A stretch of DNA of 42,182 nt from DATFMH01 sp035267045 (GCA_035267045.1 DATFMH010000042.1:1-42182); one strand, 5' to 3'; positions 26,086-34,565 are shown, counted from the first letter of the stretch. The notes: a model not told the origin generated them from the sequence alone. A program made the numbers and translations.

Positions 26086-26743
26086 TATTCTGCATTAAGT
26101 AAGTTTAAAGATTCGCTATCTGGCCGGGGTCCGTTTAGTCAGATTAACTTGTGATATATGATTATGAGAAGTTGTATCTCATGAAAAATTGGAATACCCA
26201 AAATGTGCTTCAAATGATCAATGATCTCGAATATTGGTTTTCCACAGCCAATAAAAAAAGTTGATATATAAATTAGCGGGTTCACTAATATTCGATAATT
26301 ATGATTACCATTTGATCTTTATGTATTAGACAACAAAGATTAGGCATTTATTCCCGGTTTATCCTTTCAATAAACGGATAACTTGTAAAATATCATTAAC
26401 CGTGTATTAATAAGTGTTAAATAGCTTGGTATAGAATGGATTCCGGTATTAACACGTAAATAAAAATGATGGATATTTTTTATAGGCGGGAAGGAATGGA
26501 AAGACGTGACCTGTATTTTGAAATCAGTCGCCAGGGCATAGAAAAATGGTGAAATAACTGATGGGTAGAGTAAGAAAAATGTCTTATTTAATAAACTATT
26601 GGGTTTAAGCCATCTTGATCAAATAAATCTATAATTATATAGAAAGGAGACTGCCCATAATTCATGAGACAGCCTCCCGAACCAAGTTAACTTACCTTTT
26701 TGACTAACGATTTATGATGAATAGATAAATGCGAGTATGGAAA
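26086..26743. other. Long intergenic region between the exporter and DUF4382 genes
   Basis: About 660 AT-rich bases. It contains the terminator of the upstream DUF4382 gene (26633-26677) and must hold the adaptor gene's promoter. A 28-codon open frame from 26469 has no recognisable product. No tRNA or conserved RNA was seen. Confidence 0.5.
26633..26677 (-). terminator. Rho-independent terminator for the DUF4382 gene
   Basis: On the minus strand GGAGGCTGTC (26677-26668) pairs with GGCAGTCTCC (26655-26646) over 10 bp using two G-U pairs. The transcript then continues TTTCTATATAATT, a weak U tract. It lies about 67 bp after the DUF4382 stop. Confidence 0.6.
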
Positions 26744-27589
26744 TTATTTTTGATGAAGGGTTATGGTACCGACATCGGTGGTATCACTTGAATTAACCTG
26801 TATACCGGTAAGTGTTGTATCGGAATATGTGGTATCTTTGGGCATAATGGACAGGGAATAAGTACCCGGTGTCAATCCCATCAATTTAAAATTACCACTT
26901 GTCGAATCAGCATAAGTATTGGTCGTATCACTGCCATTAATGGCAAATATCGAAGCTTGAGCCGGTTGAACCTGTCCTTTGATATACCCATCAATTTGTT
27001 TGTTGACAGCGTGAATAACAGGTTTCATCATATAACGACCATTGCCGGTTCTGTGTACCGATTTTGCTGCATTGAAATCTAATAACAGGTCTTTTATACT
27101 ACCCGACGTTAAACTGATATTGGTATTTATATTTATTTTCAAACCTGTCTGTTGACCACTTGGAATTTTGATTGGATATGTTTTTCCATTTACTGTAACA
27201 GTATTTCCAGATCCGAGAATCAGACGTATTTGATTGTAAGTACCCGGTTCGAGATCCTTTGTACCGAGTAACTTTGATTTACCATTAGTAAGGTCCATAA
27301 TATTTACGGTTTGACTGGAATCACTGATAACTTGCCATTTATTGTTGGCAGAATCAGAACCGGTACCATGAATTTCAATACGCACGATATTTATCGTTAA
27401 TGCATCGAATTGGGCCGGTGAATCGGTCATATGAACATTAACTCTTCCTTTTCCATGTCCCGGTCCGTTAGAATTGATATTTGTTGTATTATTATCACAA
27501 GCCTGAAATACTAATAACCCTCCAAATAAAGACATCAAAATTATCATATGAAATGTTTTAGGTATAGCTTTTTTAATAATAGGATTCAT
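26744..27589 (-). CDS. DUF4382 domain lipoprotein
   Basis: 281 residues. The signal sequence ends in lipobox VFQAC with Cys31. GRVNVHMTDSPAQFDALTIN..VRIEIHGTG is the DUF4382 start, followed by a beta-sandwich core. The C-terminal part (about 200-281) has KGQVQPAQASIFAINGSDT and LMGLTPGTYSLSIMP, like a carboxypeptidase-regulatory-type (CarboxypepD_reg) domain. The protein is probably outer-membrane or periplasmic, with no known enzymatic role. AAAGGAGAT precedes the ATG, a strong Shine-Dalgarno. A terminator follows at 26633-26677. Confidence 0.82.
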   Translation of the reverse strand: MNPIIKKAIPKTFHMIILMSLFGGLLVFQACDNNTTNINSNGPGHGKGRVNVHMTDSPAQFDALTINIVRIEIHGTGSDSANNKWQVISDSSQTVNIMDLTNGKSKLLGTKDLEPGTYNQIRLILGSGNTVTVNGKTYPIKIPSGQQTGLKININTNISLTSGSIKDLLLDFNAAKSVHRTGNGRYMMKPVIHAVNKQIDGYIKGQVQPAQASIFAINGSDTTNTYADSTSGNFKLMGLTPGTYSLSIMPKDTTYSDTTLTGIQVNSSDTTDVGTITLHQK

Positions 27590-27983
27590 ATTTATATCTC
27601 CTTTAATATTATATTTTCACGATTAAATTTTCAGTTCCACAAATAACTGTACCGCAATGAGATGTCAGTTGCCTCGCAGGTATTATACTTCTACTCATCT
27701 TTTCAGAAAGCAAAATTGTGGTAAGTAGATATATATAGTGGTCGATATGATAGATCCTTGAAAAATCGTATGTATTTGTTCGTGAAAAGGAGATTGGAAG
27801 TTTTAAGTTTTATATAAAAAAGGAGTGCAATATCCGGATGTGATTTGGTTCTGTTTGCGTATTGCAACAATTGGCAATGATATGAATTATGATACGTCGG
27901 GTTGCCAAATGTATTGTGGAATAAAAAAAGGCTGCCGTAAACGGCAACCTTTAGTCATGATTAGAGATTAAAAGTATGATTAT
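27590..27983. other. Intergenic region between the two lipoprotein genes
   Basis: About 390 bases separating two minus-strand lipoprotein genes. It holds the terminator of the upstream gene (27923-27953) and the promoter and Shine-Dalgarno of the DUF4382 gene. Nothing else is recognisable. Confidence 0.5.
27923..27953 (-). terminator. Rho-independent terminator of the second lipoprotein gene
   Basis: On the minus strand AAAGGTTGCCG and CGGCAGCCTTT form an 11-bp stem (one G-U pair) around TTTA, followed by a T tract of seven bases. It starts about 30 bp after the stop of the gene that ends at 27984. The GGCTGCC core with a T tract is a strong terminator. Confidence 0.8.
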
Positions 27984-28889
27984 TTAGCTATTTCCATCAT
28001 TTTCGTTACCCTGATGGTTGTCATTATTGTTCTGGTCATGATTCATTCCCCATTCATCATGATCTTCATGTCCGTCTTCGTTATTATCTTTGAAGGCCCG
28101 GAAAGAACGACGAATAGCCCAGCTGATAGCAAATTTACTGTGTGGATCCGTTGGGTCTATAATATTGCCGTCACGGCCGATAAACCATTTGCTGACATCA
28201 ACATTAATAGTGGCATTATATGAGTTGAGTGAATCGGAAATCGTCAATGGTGGATTCAGAAAAATGTGTTCCCTTATTGTTTCAGGCGTTTTAAATACAA
28301 AATGTTTACCGTTGAAGTAGCCTTTAACAACAATGGAATAGCGTTGTCGTATGCCGGGGCCATCCACAAAGTCGGAGTCCTGGACAGAAGCATTAGGTAA
28401 TGGCCGGTGAATTTTAAACGAAATAGCGTTGTATGTTCCGTTTGGCAATTGATTGATCGCTATCGTTGTCAGGGTAGTATCCAAATTTAAATTCAGTATA
28501 TATGGCCCTGCTTCAAATTCAGTGGAATCTTCATTGGCGTAATGATGATGGTAATGTTCTTCATTGCCAAGGCTGTCACTATGACCAAGACTGTCACCCT
28601 GGTTCTCCATTTTTTCGGAGCCATGAAATTCTATTTCCCGGATCATGACTTTAGCGGTATCAATCTTCAGCGTATCATTGGCGTTGGCAACGATTACACT
28701 GCTGGTTGACGGAGAACCGGGATTCGGGGAACTGGATGTCGTCATGGCATTCGTGTTCCCGTTCGGTGATGTAGTAAGGCTTAATTGTGTTTTAGCCGTC
28801 CTTTTCGAATTCGATTTTGTCAAACTGTTGCATGCGCTGAATGCCAAAAATGACATTATAACAACGAATGTTGATTTGAGCATTTTCAT
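27984..28889 (-). CDS. Predicted lipoprotein, possibly DUF4382-like, with acidic Asp/Asn/His tail
   Basis: 301 residues. Lipobox AFSAC gives Cys20. A Ser/Thr/Pro-rich linker (about 25-65) leads to TAKVMIREIEFHGSEK, and then PYILNLNLDTT and NQLPNGTYNAISFKIHRP, a beta-sandwich pattern like the DUF4382 proteins next to it, but weaker. The tail has a perfect EF-hand-like calcium loop at residues 268-279 (DNNEDGHEDHDE) and ends in an Asn/Asp/His-rich segment. It is probably an extracytoplasmic, metal-binding surface lipoprotein, but no function can be named. Its terminator is at 27923-27953. Confidence 0.6.
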   Translation of the reverse strand: MKMLKSTFVVIMSFLAFSACNSLTKSNSKRTAKTQLSLTTSPNGNTNAMTTSSSPNPGSPSTSSVIVANANDTLKIDTAKVMIREIEFHGSEKMENQGDSLGHSDSLGNEEHYHHHYANEDSTEFEAGPYILNLNLDTTLTTIAINQLPNGTYNAISFKIHRPLPNASVQDSDFVDGPGIRQRYSIVVKGYFNGKHFVFKTPETIREHIFLNPPLTISDSLNSYNATINVDVSKWFIGRDGNIIDPTDPHSKFAISWAIRRSFRAFKDNNEDGHEDHDEWGMNHDQNNNDNHQGNENDGNS

Positions 28890-29095
28890 AGGGGTATCCG
28901 TTTTACGAGTTAATGATTGTATTCGTTTTTAGGATGGCAGTACACGACAAATCAACATTTCTTCGTAAAATCTTAATGAAAAACAAGGTTTTTTAGTCTT
29001 TCATTATAACTACACACAAGTATAGGAACCTCCCCCAATAATCTCAAAAAATTTTCATATTAATAATTCGGTATTATTGTTGTCCGGGGAAAACT

Positions 29096-29419
29096 TTGCT
29101 CCATGGTTTTGCAGCACCTTTGAAAAATGCTATTGATTATTTATCGGAGGAATGGGCGTTTAAACCCATTGGTTTTGTCAGTTATGGGGGCGTAGCCGGA
29201 GGTACCAGAGCCGTTCATATGCTTAAGGAAGTTGTGACGGCGCTTAATATGGTGCCGATACGTGAAGGGGTCGTTATCCCATTCCTGCAAAAATATATTA
29301 ATGATCAGGGGGATTTTGAACCTAATGATGTTATTGAACGATCTGCGGATACTATGTTACAAATGTTAACTCGCTGGACAGAGGCATTAGAACCCCTCAG
29401 GTTAGAGCAAGTTGCTTGA
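29096..29419 (+). pseudogene. 5'-truncated NADPH-dependent FMN reductase remnant
   Basis: The open frame (107 codons, formally from a TTG at 29096) encodes FAAPLKNAIDYLSEEWAFKP and GFVSYGGVAGGTRAV, which match the C-terminal half of the NADPH-dependent FMN reductase family. That family usually has about 170-200 residues. The missing N-terminal part would contain the FMN phosphate-binding loop, and the upstream DNA has no sign of it, so the gene is probably dead. The rest is well conserved with no frameshift, so the loss may be recent. It lies 132 bp before tRNA-Gly. Confidence 0.7.
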
Positions 29420-29551
29420 TTTCAGACATAATAATTTATAAAAAGTAGGGAATGCCTTGTCTACAAGGACAGGGATTATTTGAAATTTGAGAATTATGGG
29501 AATATCACTTGTGTTGATATTCTATTTATCCTTATATTTTGTGTCTCACAA

Positions 29552-29624
29552 GCGAGAATAGCTCAGCTGGTAGAGCACAACCTTGCCAAGGTTGGGGTCG
29601 CGGGTTCGAATCCCGTTTCTCGCT
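29552..29624 (+). tRNA. tRNA-Gly (GCC anticodon)
   Basis: A 73-nt cloverleaf: acceptor stem GCGAGAA/TTCTCGC, D-arm with AGCTGGTAGAG, anticodon stem CAACC/GGTTG around TTGCCAA (anticodon GCC), T-arm with GGTTCGAATCC and discriminator T. The gene does not encode CCA, so it must be added enzymatically. A strong terminator follows directly. A truncated reductase gene lies upstream. Confidence 0.95.
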
Positions 29625-29626
29625 CT

Positions 29627-29658
29627 AAAAAGCCGTATAATTTTTATACGGCTTTTTT
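29627..29658 (+). terminator. Rho-independent terminator of tRNA-Gly
   Basis: AAAAAGCCGTATAA (29627-29640) and TTATACGGCTTTTT (29644-29657) form a 14-bp stem around TTT with an overlapping T tract. It lies two bases after the tRNA, so the tRNA is a single-gene transcript, and the hairpin could also serve the convergent DUF2127 gene. Confidence 0.9.
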
Positions 29659-29730
29659 ATGCTTCTGATAGTTACCTGAAATGTTTTCCCGCATTCTGGA
29701 ATTTGTTATCCGGCGAATTTGTCTGACTTT

Positions 29731-30207
29731 CTAAATGTTCCTCAAGTCTATATACTCGAATCGTAATAATACCACGATTATTACATCTATAATGATGAGA
29801 AAAAGAAGTATCAGGGAATGAGTATGCGAATATCTGTACAACTCATACACTACAAATAAAAATAATATGATGCCTGCCAGGGGATATGCCCAAATTTTCT
29901 TAAGCCATAAGGCAGTAACCAAACTTATTTTTATGAGTCCGTGCAGAAAGAGATAGATTGCCGCAAATAACAACGTATTGTGGGAGAGATGATGGGCGGC
30001 TTTTATGATAAAATTAGCGATAAAATCTTTTGGGTCCTGTGCTAATTCATGCCTGAAAATGGAATGGACCCAATTGACGATATTTCGTGATTTGACTGAA
30101 TAGAGAATAATACCACCAATTAGTTCAAGAAACCCATCAATACCTTTAATGATTATACTAATGATGAAAAGTTCATGATAAAGCTTTCTTTTTTTCTCTT
30201 TTTGCAT
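29731..30207 (-). CDS. DUF2127 membrane protein
   Basis: 158 residues with four hydrophobic helices (about 12-38, 80-100, 105-125, 130-150). ELIGGIILY, HELAQDPKDF, AAIYLFLHGLIKISLVTALW and KIWAYPLAGIILF and the final FEYIDLR match my recollection of DUF2127. No function is known. It follows the cupin gene by 54 bp on the same strand but with no clear coupling. Confidence 0.75.
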   Translation of the reverse strand: MQKEKKRKLYHELFIISIIIKGIDGFLELIGGIILYSVKSRNIVNWVHSIFRHELAQDPKDFIANFIIKAAHHLSHNTLLFAAIYLFLHGLIKISLVTALWLKKIWAYPLAGIILFLFVVYELYRYSHTHSLILLFLIIIDVIIVVLLRFEYIDLRNI

Positions 30208-30261
30208 AAAAAAGCATTATAACATTCGGCCGGGGTCACAAAAATATGTCATACGCTGAAT

Positions 30262-30720
30262 TCAAATCTTGATTTTATCACGCGTTGTTGTATTTGTGAC
30301 TTTTTCTTCAAGCATTTTTTTATCTGGAATAGTGGGGCGATCTCTATACCGGTCGACAACACATATAAAGCCGAGTGGTTCGTTGTTATCCGCGTGAAAT
30401 TGATGTATGGTTTCCGGTGATATATAGATCACATCATGCAATCCCAGAGGATGCACTTCGTCACCAAGAATAACAGATCCGGATCCCCTGATGATAATTA
30501 CAGAATGAGGGTGTCGATGATACTCCAGGGAAGAATAACCACCCGGTTGAATCTCGAAATAACGGGTCTGAATGTTCAGTTCATGTTCATTTTTACCCTC
30601 ACCAAGCAGTGAATACCGGGAAATATCCTTGAAATTCGAAGAATCGGTTTTATACTGTTTCTTTTCAACAGAATTCCAATGATAATTTTTGCAGTGTATT
30701 ACTTTGGAGTTATTCTTCAT
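30262..30720 (-). CDS. Cupin protein paired with the RuBisCO-like protein
   Basis: 152 residues. A single cupin domain has H68-x-H70-x-H72 in YHRHPHSV after TRYFEIQPGGYSSLE and H106 in ETIHQF; the Glu of the usual motif is not obvious. The C-terminal PLGFICVVDRYRDRPTIPD resembles the cupins adjacent to RuBisCO-like proteins such as the R. rubrum 1-methylthio-xylulose-5-phosphate methylsulfurylase, which releases methanethiol to make 1-deoxy-xylulose 5-phosphate. Here it starts 15 bp after the RLP stop, so the two are likely co-expressed. The match is by recall of the pattern, not a search. Confidence 0.7.
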   Translation of the reverse strand: MKNNSKVIHCKNYHWNSVEKKQYKTDSSNFKDISRYSLLGEGKNEHELNIQTRYFEIQPGGYSSLEYHRHPHSVIIIRGSGSVILGDEVHPLGLHDVIYISPETIHQFHADNNEPLGFICVVDRYRDRPTIPDKKMLEEKVTNTTTRDKIKI

Positions 30721-30735
30721 TATATGAAAACCTGG

Positions 30736-31860
30736 TTAACTTTCGTTTTCCAAAATAGCCTGAATCTCTTTACCGGCTTCACGGATACCGTTGGGATGTT
30801 GATAAAGACTTCCGCCCATTAAAAAAACAGTATCCGGTCCATATAATGATAACCATTTTTTAAGGTTTTTGCGTTGCATACCACCACCGGGGGTCGGGAA
30901 AGATTTGGCAAATCCGGCTAACTGTTTCCTCGCTGATTCGTTTATTTTCAGACACTCATCTTCTGTAAATGAAAACCGTCCTTTGGCGTTCGCGTAAATG
31001 ACAAAATCGGCACCAAGCGCCCGCCATAATTCACCATAGAGGAAATTATGAGAAAAACCGTGCATATGATTGATAACCAGGCTACCTGAAAAGGAAGGGT
31101 GCGCCATGATGGGTAAATCGATATTCGTATTAGCGAGTACGTGCATCATTTCCAGCCCACAAAGATGAGGAGCTAACAAAACGCCGTCGGCACCTAATTG
31201 AGCCGATTCTTCATAGCGCTGAACCAATTTATCAGGTGAGGTTGTGATATTAGGATAATAAGAGGATTTTTGTCCGGTCTTATCAGCAGCACGCTGAACA
31301 GCGTTTACACAGGCTTTTACCCGTTCATCAAATGGGGCATAAGGTTGATTGGTCAGGCCGTGATCATCTTTAATGATATCAATACCTCCCATGGCAAATT
31401 CGAAGCAAATATCAGCAAGTTCTTCAGAGGTGAGTCCCAGGGGTTTCAAAGCAGTGCAGGAGATTCCACGGTTCGGTATATTTAGTCTTTGCCTGATTTT
31501 ATCGATACCTGAAGCAGGCCCGGTAAAAAGGTGTTGTAGTTTATCCCATTCTAAATCTGTAACCCGGATACCCGGTTTCATAGAGATGTTGCCAAACAGT
31601 ATATTCAGGAACTGAGTAATCTCATTACCAATATTATCGATCGGATAGCCAATATGTACGTGGTATAACCCTTCTGAAATTTCATGTATGCCTGTCACCT
31701 CACCAACAATTCGATCGCGTATATCATCTGAAATAACATCCGATGGCAGCTCCACACTTTGCTCCAGGCAGATACCTTCCAGTTTATATTCCAGTACCTC
31801 ATCAGGTAGAAGAGATATGAGATATTCTATATGGAAAGTAGCCGAACTCGTCATCTGCAT
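30736..31860 (-). CDS. RuBisCO-like protein (form IV RLP)
   Basis: 374 residues, shorter than true RuBisCO large subunits (about 460). RuBisCO landmarks are N91 in FGNIS, K139 in CTALKPLGL, K164-D165-D166-H167 in GGIDIIKDDHG and GG349-350. Compared with spinach numbering, K201 and D203 are kept, but E204 is His, R295 is replaced (H254-P), S379 and K177 are not kept, so it is not a carboxylase. Form IV RLPs instead isomerise sulfur-containing or other ketose phosphates. Combination with a downstream cupin suggests the R. rubrum-type 5-methylthioribulose-1-phosphate isomerase, but OiaX-type decarboxylase and other roles cannot be excluded. It follows purA by 8 bp. Confidence 0.85.
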   Translation of the reverse strand: MQMTSSATFHIEYLISLLPDEVLEYKLEGICLEQSVELPSDVISDDIRDRIVGEVTGIHEISEGLYHVHIGYPIDNIGNEITQFLNILFGNISMKPGIRVTDLEWDKLQHLFTGPASGIDKIRQRLNIPNRGISCTALKPLGLTSEELADICFEFAMGGIDIIKDDHGLTNQPYAPFDERVKACVNAVQRAADKTGQKSSYYPNITTSPDKLVQRYEESAQLGADGVLLAPHLCGLEMMHVLANTNIDLPIMAHPSFSGSLVINHMHGFSHNFLYGELWRALGADFVIYANAKGRFSFTEDECLKINESARKQLAGFAKSFPTPGGGMQRKNLKKWLSLYGPDTVFLMGGSLYQHPNGIREAGKEIQAILENES

Positions 31861-31868
31861 ATTTGCTA

Positions 31869-33143
31869 TTAAACTAGTATCGTTTCCTTTCGGGAAGGTC
31901 CTGTTGATACGATTGAAATATTAACACTGAGATACTCTTCTATAAATGACAGATATGCCCGGGCTTCTTCAGGCAGTTTATCTATGGTTGCCGTATTACG
32001 GGTGTCCTGATTCCACCCTTTAAACGACTGGTAAACGGGTTCTGCCTTTTCAAGTGTTTTAATATTCAGCGGGAAATTACGCGTTTTTTTACCATCAATG
32101 AGATAATCAGTACAGAGTTTTATTTCAGCAAACCGATCCAGCACATCGAGTTTGGTAACGGTTAACTCATTGATACCGTTTACTCTTACGGCGTATTGCA
32201 AGGCTACAAGATCAATCCATCCACAGCGACGCGGACGTCCTGTTGTGGCTCCGAACTCATGTCCCGTTTCTCTTATTTGATCACCTTCAGAATTATTTAG
32301 CTCCGTGGGAAAAGGTCCGTTTCCAACACGTGTACAGTACGCTTTGGTGATACCCATCACATGTGTGATGGCAGTAGGTGGTAAACCCGAACCTGTACAG
32401 GCTCCGCCCGAGGTCGGAGAGGAAGACGTGACATACGGATATGTTCCGTGATCGAGATCAAGAAGGCTTCCCTGTGCTCCTTCCAGTAATATACTTTGAC
32501 CCTGCAAATTGGCTTCGTAAAGTTTGCTCCCGGTATCGCTGATGTAAGGAGCCAGTTTACGGCCACATTCCAACATCTCCTCAATGATAGGTTCCGCTTC
32601 TATCTTTTCATCGTGATCTAATCCTTTGAGGATAACATTAATATTTTCCACGTTAAGCCTGATCTTTTCACTCAGGATCTCTTCATCGAGCAAATCCATC
32701 ATGCGGACGCCTGTTCTGGAAGTTTTATCAATGTAAGCAGGTCCTATTCCTCTGCCTGTAGTTCCAATCTTCTGCAGGCCACGAGACTTCTCTTTAACCT
32801 GATCCAATGTTTTGTGATATGATAAGATGACATGGGCGGTTTCACTGACAAAAAGCCGGCCGTTGGGATTTGTTCCGTTTTTTCGCACCGCTTCTATTTC
32901 ATCTAATAAAGCTAATGGATCAATCACGGTGCCATTACCAATGATGCATGTTGTATGATCATGGAAAATACCGGAGGGGACGAGGTGTAAGACAAACGTT
33001 TTTCCATCGAACTTCAGAGTATGGCCTGCATTGGCACCACCTTGATATCTTGCAACGATGTCTGCTTTATCACTTAAAAGATCTACAATTTTACCTTTGC
33101 CTTCATCGCCCCATTGGGCACCTAAAACTACTCGTACTGGCAT
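31869..33143 (-). CDS. purA: Adenylosuccinate synthetase
   Basis: 424 residues. WGDEGKGK (11-18) holds the catalytic Asp13, NAGHT contains His41, TGRGIGPAYIDKTSRTG and TGRPRRCGWIDLVAL are family signatures, and the C-terminal STGPSRKETI fits the guanine-binding loop. It converts IMP to adenylosuccinate using GTP and aspartate. No Shine-Dalgarno precedes the ATG at 33143-33141. A terminator (33161-33198) separates it from the upstream STAS/secDF unit, so it likely starts its own transcript with the RLP and cupin. Confidence 0.95.
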   Translation of the reverse strand: MPVRVVLGAQWGDEGKGKIVDLLSDKADIVARYQGGANAGHTLKFDGKTFVLHLVPSGIFHDHTTCIIGNGTVIDPLALLDEIEAVRKNGTNPNGRLFVSETAHVILSYHKTLDQVKEKSRGLQKIGTTGRGIGPAYIDKTSRTGVRMMDLLDEEILSEKIRLNVENINVILKGLDHDEKIEAEPIIEEMLECGRKLAPYISDTGSKLYEANLQGQSILLEGAQGSLLDLDHGTYPYVTSSSPTSGGACTGSGLPPTAITHVMGITKAYCTRVGNGPFPTELNNSEGDQIRETGHEFGATTGRPRRCGWIDLVALQYAVRVNGINELTVTKLDVLDRFAEIKLCTDYLIDGKKTRNFPLNIKTLEKAEPVYQSFKGWNQDTRNTATIDKLPEEARAYLSFIEEYLSVNISIVSTGPSRKETILV

Positions 33144-33160
33144 GATATTATTTTATAAAT

Positions 33161-33198
33161 AATAAAAGAGGTGTGGTGTACACCTCTTTTATTAAAAA
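33161..33198. terminator. Perfect 13-bp terminator between purA and the STAS gene
   Basis: AATAAAAGAGGTG (33161-33173) and CACCTCTTTTATT (33181-33193) are exact complements around a 7-nt loop, with AAAAAG beyond the right arm. It follows the STAS stop (33230) on the minus strand and closes the secDF-STAS operon. It precedes the purA start. Confidence 0.85.
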
Positions 33199-33229
33199 GT
33201 TGTTAACGATTGTTTGAGAATAATATGAA

Positions 33230-33577
33230 TTAATCTTGTTTTTCAAATGATTCAACTGCCTGGTCGACTGATCTGAAATGTTGAAAAACCGTAATAAGCT
33301 TGGTTATAACAAGCAAGCTCTCAATCTTATCGGTAGCGTTGGCAATACGCAGATCACCACCGGCATTCCGCATTGTTGTGAGAGCACCTATCAACATGCC
33401 GAGTCCGGATGAGTTCATAAATTTTACTTTGCTCAAATCAACTACGACATTTTTCTTTCCTTCATCGATAAGTTCATGAAGTTTTTCATTCAGGCTTACC
33501 GCATCGGGTCCGCCCATTACATTACCTTTGAATTCAATAACTATGCAATTATATCGTTCTTTGACTTTAAAATTCAT
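33230..33577 (-). CDS. STAS-domain anti-sigma factor antagonist-like protein
   Basis: 115 residues, a single STAS domain. The loop MNSSGLGML (about 54-62) holds Ser57, the phosphorylated position in SpoIIAA/RsbV. VVVDLSKVKF and LRIANATDKIESLLVITKL complete the fold. It probably receives a phosphate from a kinase that controls a sigma-factor pathway; no kinase or phosphatase lies nearby. It is 24 bp after secF on the same strand, with a weak AAGGGAT before the ATG, so it is likely cotranscribed. Confidence 0.88.
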   Translation of the reverse strand: MNFKVKERYNCIVIEFKGNVMGGPDAVSLNEKLHELIDEGKKNVVVDLSKVKFMNSSGLGMLIGALTTMRNAGGDLRIANATDKIESLLVITKLITVFQHFRSVDQAVESFEKQD

Positions 33578-33601
33578 ATTATCCCTTGTTTAAAAATAAT
33601 G

Positions 33602-34534
33602 TTATTTAGTGACCGCTTTTTTTACCGATTTTACAACTCGTTTTTGAAAATCAACTACCAGAGCACTGGCAATGAATATAGAACTATATGTACCTACTGT
33701 AATACCAATGATCAGAGCAAGTGATAATCCTTTAAGGACCTGTCCTCCAAAGATAAACAGCACTACAACTACAAACAAGGTAGTACCTGAGGTAATAATC
33801 GTTCTACTCAATGTATCATTTATACTCTTATTTACGGTTTTTTCAAAGGGATCGGTTTTAAAAATATTTAAATTTTCCCTGATCCGGTCATAGACCACCA
33901 CCGTATCGTTAATAGAATACCCCACAATAGTTAGAAACGCCGCTATTAACGATTCGTTTATGTCCATGTTGAAGGGTAATATCTTATCAAAAATGGTAAA
34001 GAATCCAAGTGTTATTGTCACATCGTGTATCAAAGCGATAATAGCACCGGCCGAATAGGTCCATTTTCGAAAGCGTATTAAAATATACAGGAAAATCACT
34101 ACTATGGAAGTGAATATTGAGTACATAGCCGCGATTTTTATACTCTGTGCAAATCGGGGGCCTACAATATCCGTTTTAATCACCTTTGCGGTATTGCCGG
34201 GATAGGTATCGGATAGTGAGCCCAGGATTTTTTGTTCAAGTACAGCCTGATCGCCAGGTGCGTCCGTCCGGATAAGCAAGTCGCGTGGCGAACCAAAAAG
34301 TTTAACCTCGGGTTCTTTACCAAGTGACTTTGTCAATACGGAACGGGTTTGGGTAACCGTCACATCTTTTTGAAATTCAATGATGTATTCTTTACCACCC
34401 TTGAAGTCGATACCAAACTGAAGACCTCGTATAAAAATGGCAATGATTGAAATCAGAATCAATGATCCGGAAATGGCATACGTAATCTTACGTATGTCAA
34501 TCATTGGATAATCAGCGTTTTCGAATATTCTCAT
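33602..34534 (-). CDS. secF: Protein translocase subunit SecF
   Basis: 310 residues. GIDFKGGKEYIIEF (41-54) is the conserved SecF signature; six membrane helices are expected, and DTVVVYDRIRE..L is the conserved loop of helix 4-5. It pairs with SecD to pull proteins across the membrane using the proton gradient. secD is 31 bp upstream and not fused, unlike the SecDF fusion of many Bacteroidota. No Shine-Dalgarno. Confidence 0.95.
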   Translation of the reverse strand: MRIFENADYPMIDIRKITYAISGSLILISIIAIFIRGLQFGIDFKGGKEYIIEFQKDVTVTQTRSVLTKSLGKEPEVKLFGSPRDLLIRTDAPGDQAVLEQKILGSLSDTYPGNTAKVIKTDIVGPRFAQSIKIAAMYSIFTSIVVIFLYILIRFRKWTYSAGAIIALIHDVTITLGFFTIFDKILPFNMDINESLIAAFLTIVGYSINDTVVVYDRIRENLNIFKTDPFEKTVNKSINDTLSRTIITSGTTLFVVVVLFIFGGQVLKGLSLALIIGITVGTYSSIFIASALVVDFQKRVVKSVKKAVTK

Positions 34535-34565
34535 AATGTTTAACTAATAACTTAAATTTCGTGAA

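Noticed and set aside
28645..28932. Plus-strand open frame opposite the acidic lipoprotein
   Set aside because: It is the antisense of a low-complexity coding region with no homology or ribosome site.
29480..29668. 62-codon frame across the tRNA-Gly
   Set aside because: Its coding content is the tRNA itself and the terminator; no independent protein support.
30736..31860. True RuBisCO large subunit
   Set aside because: Too short, with His at the Glu204 position and no Arg295/Ser379/Lys177 equivalents; it is a form IV RuBisCO-like protein.
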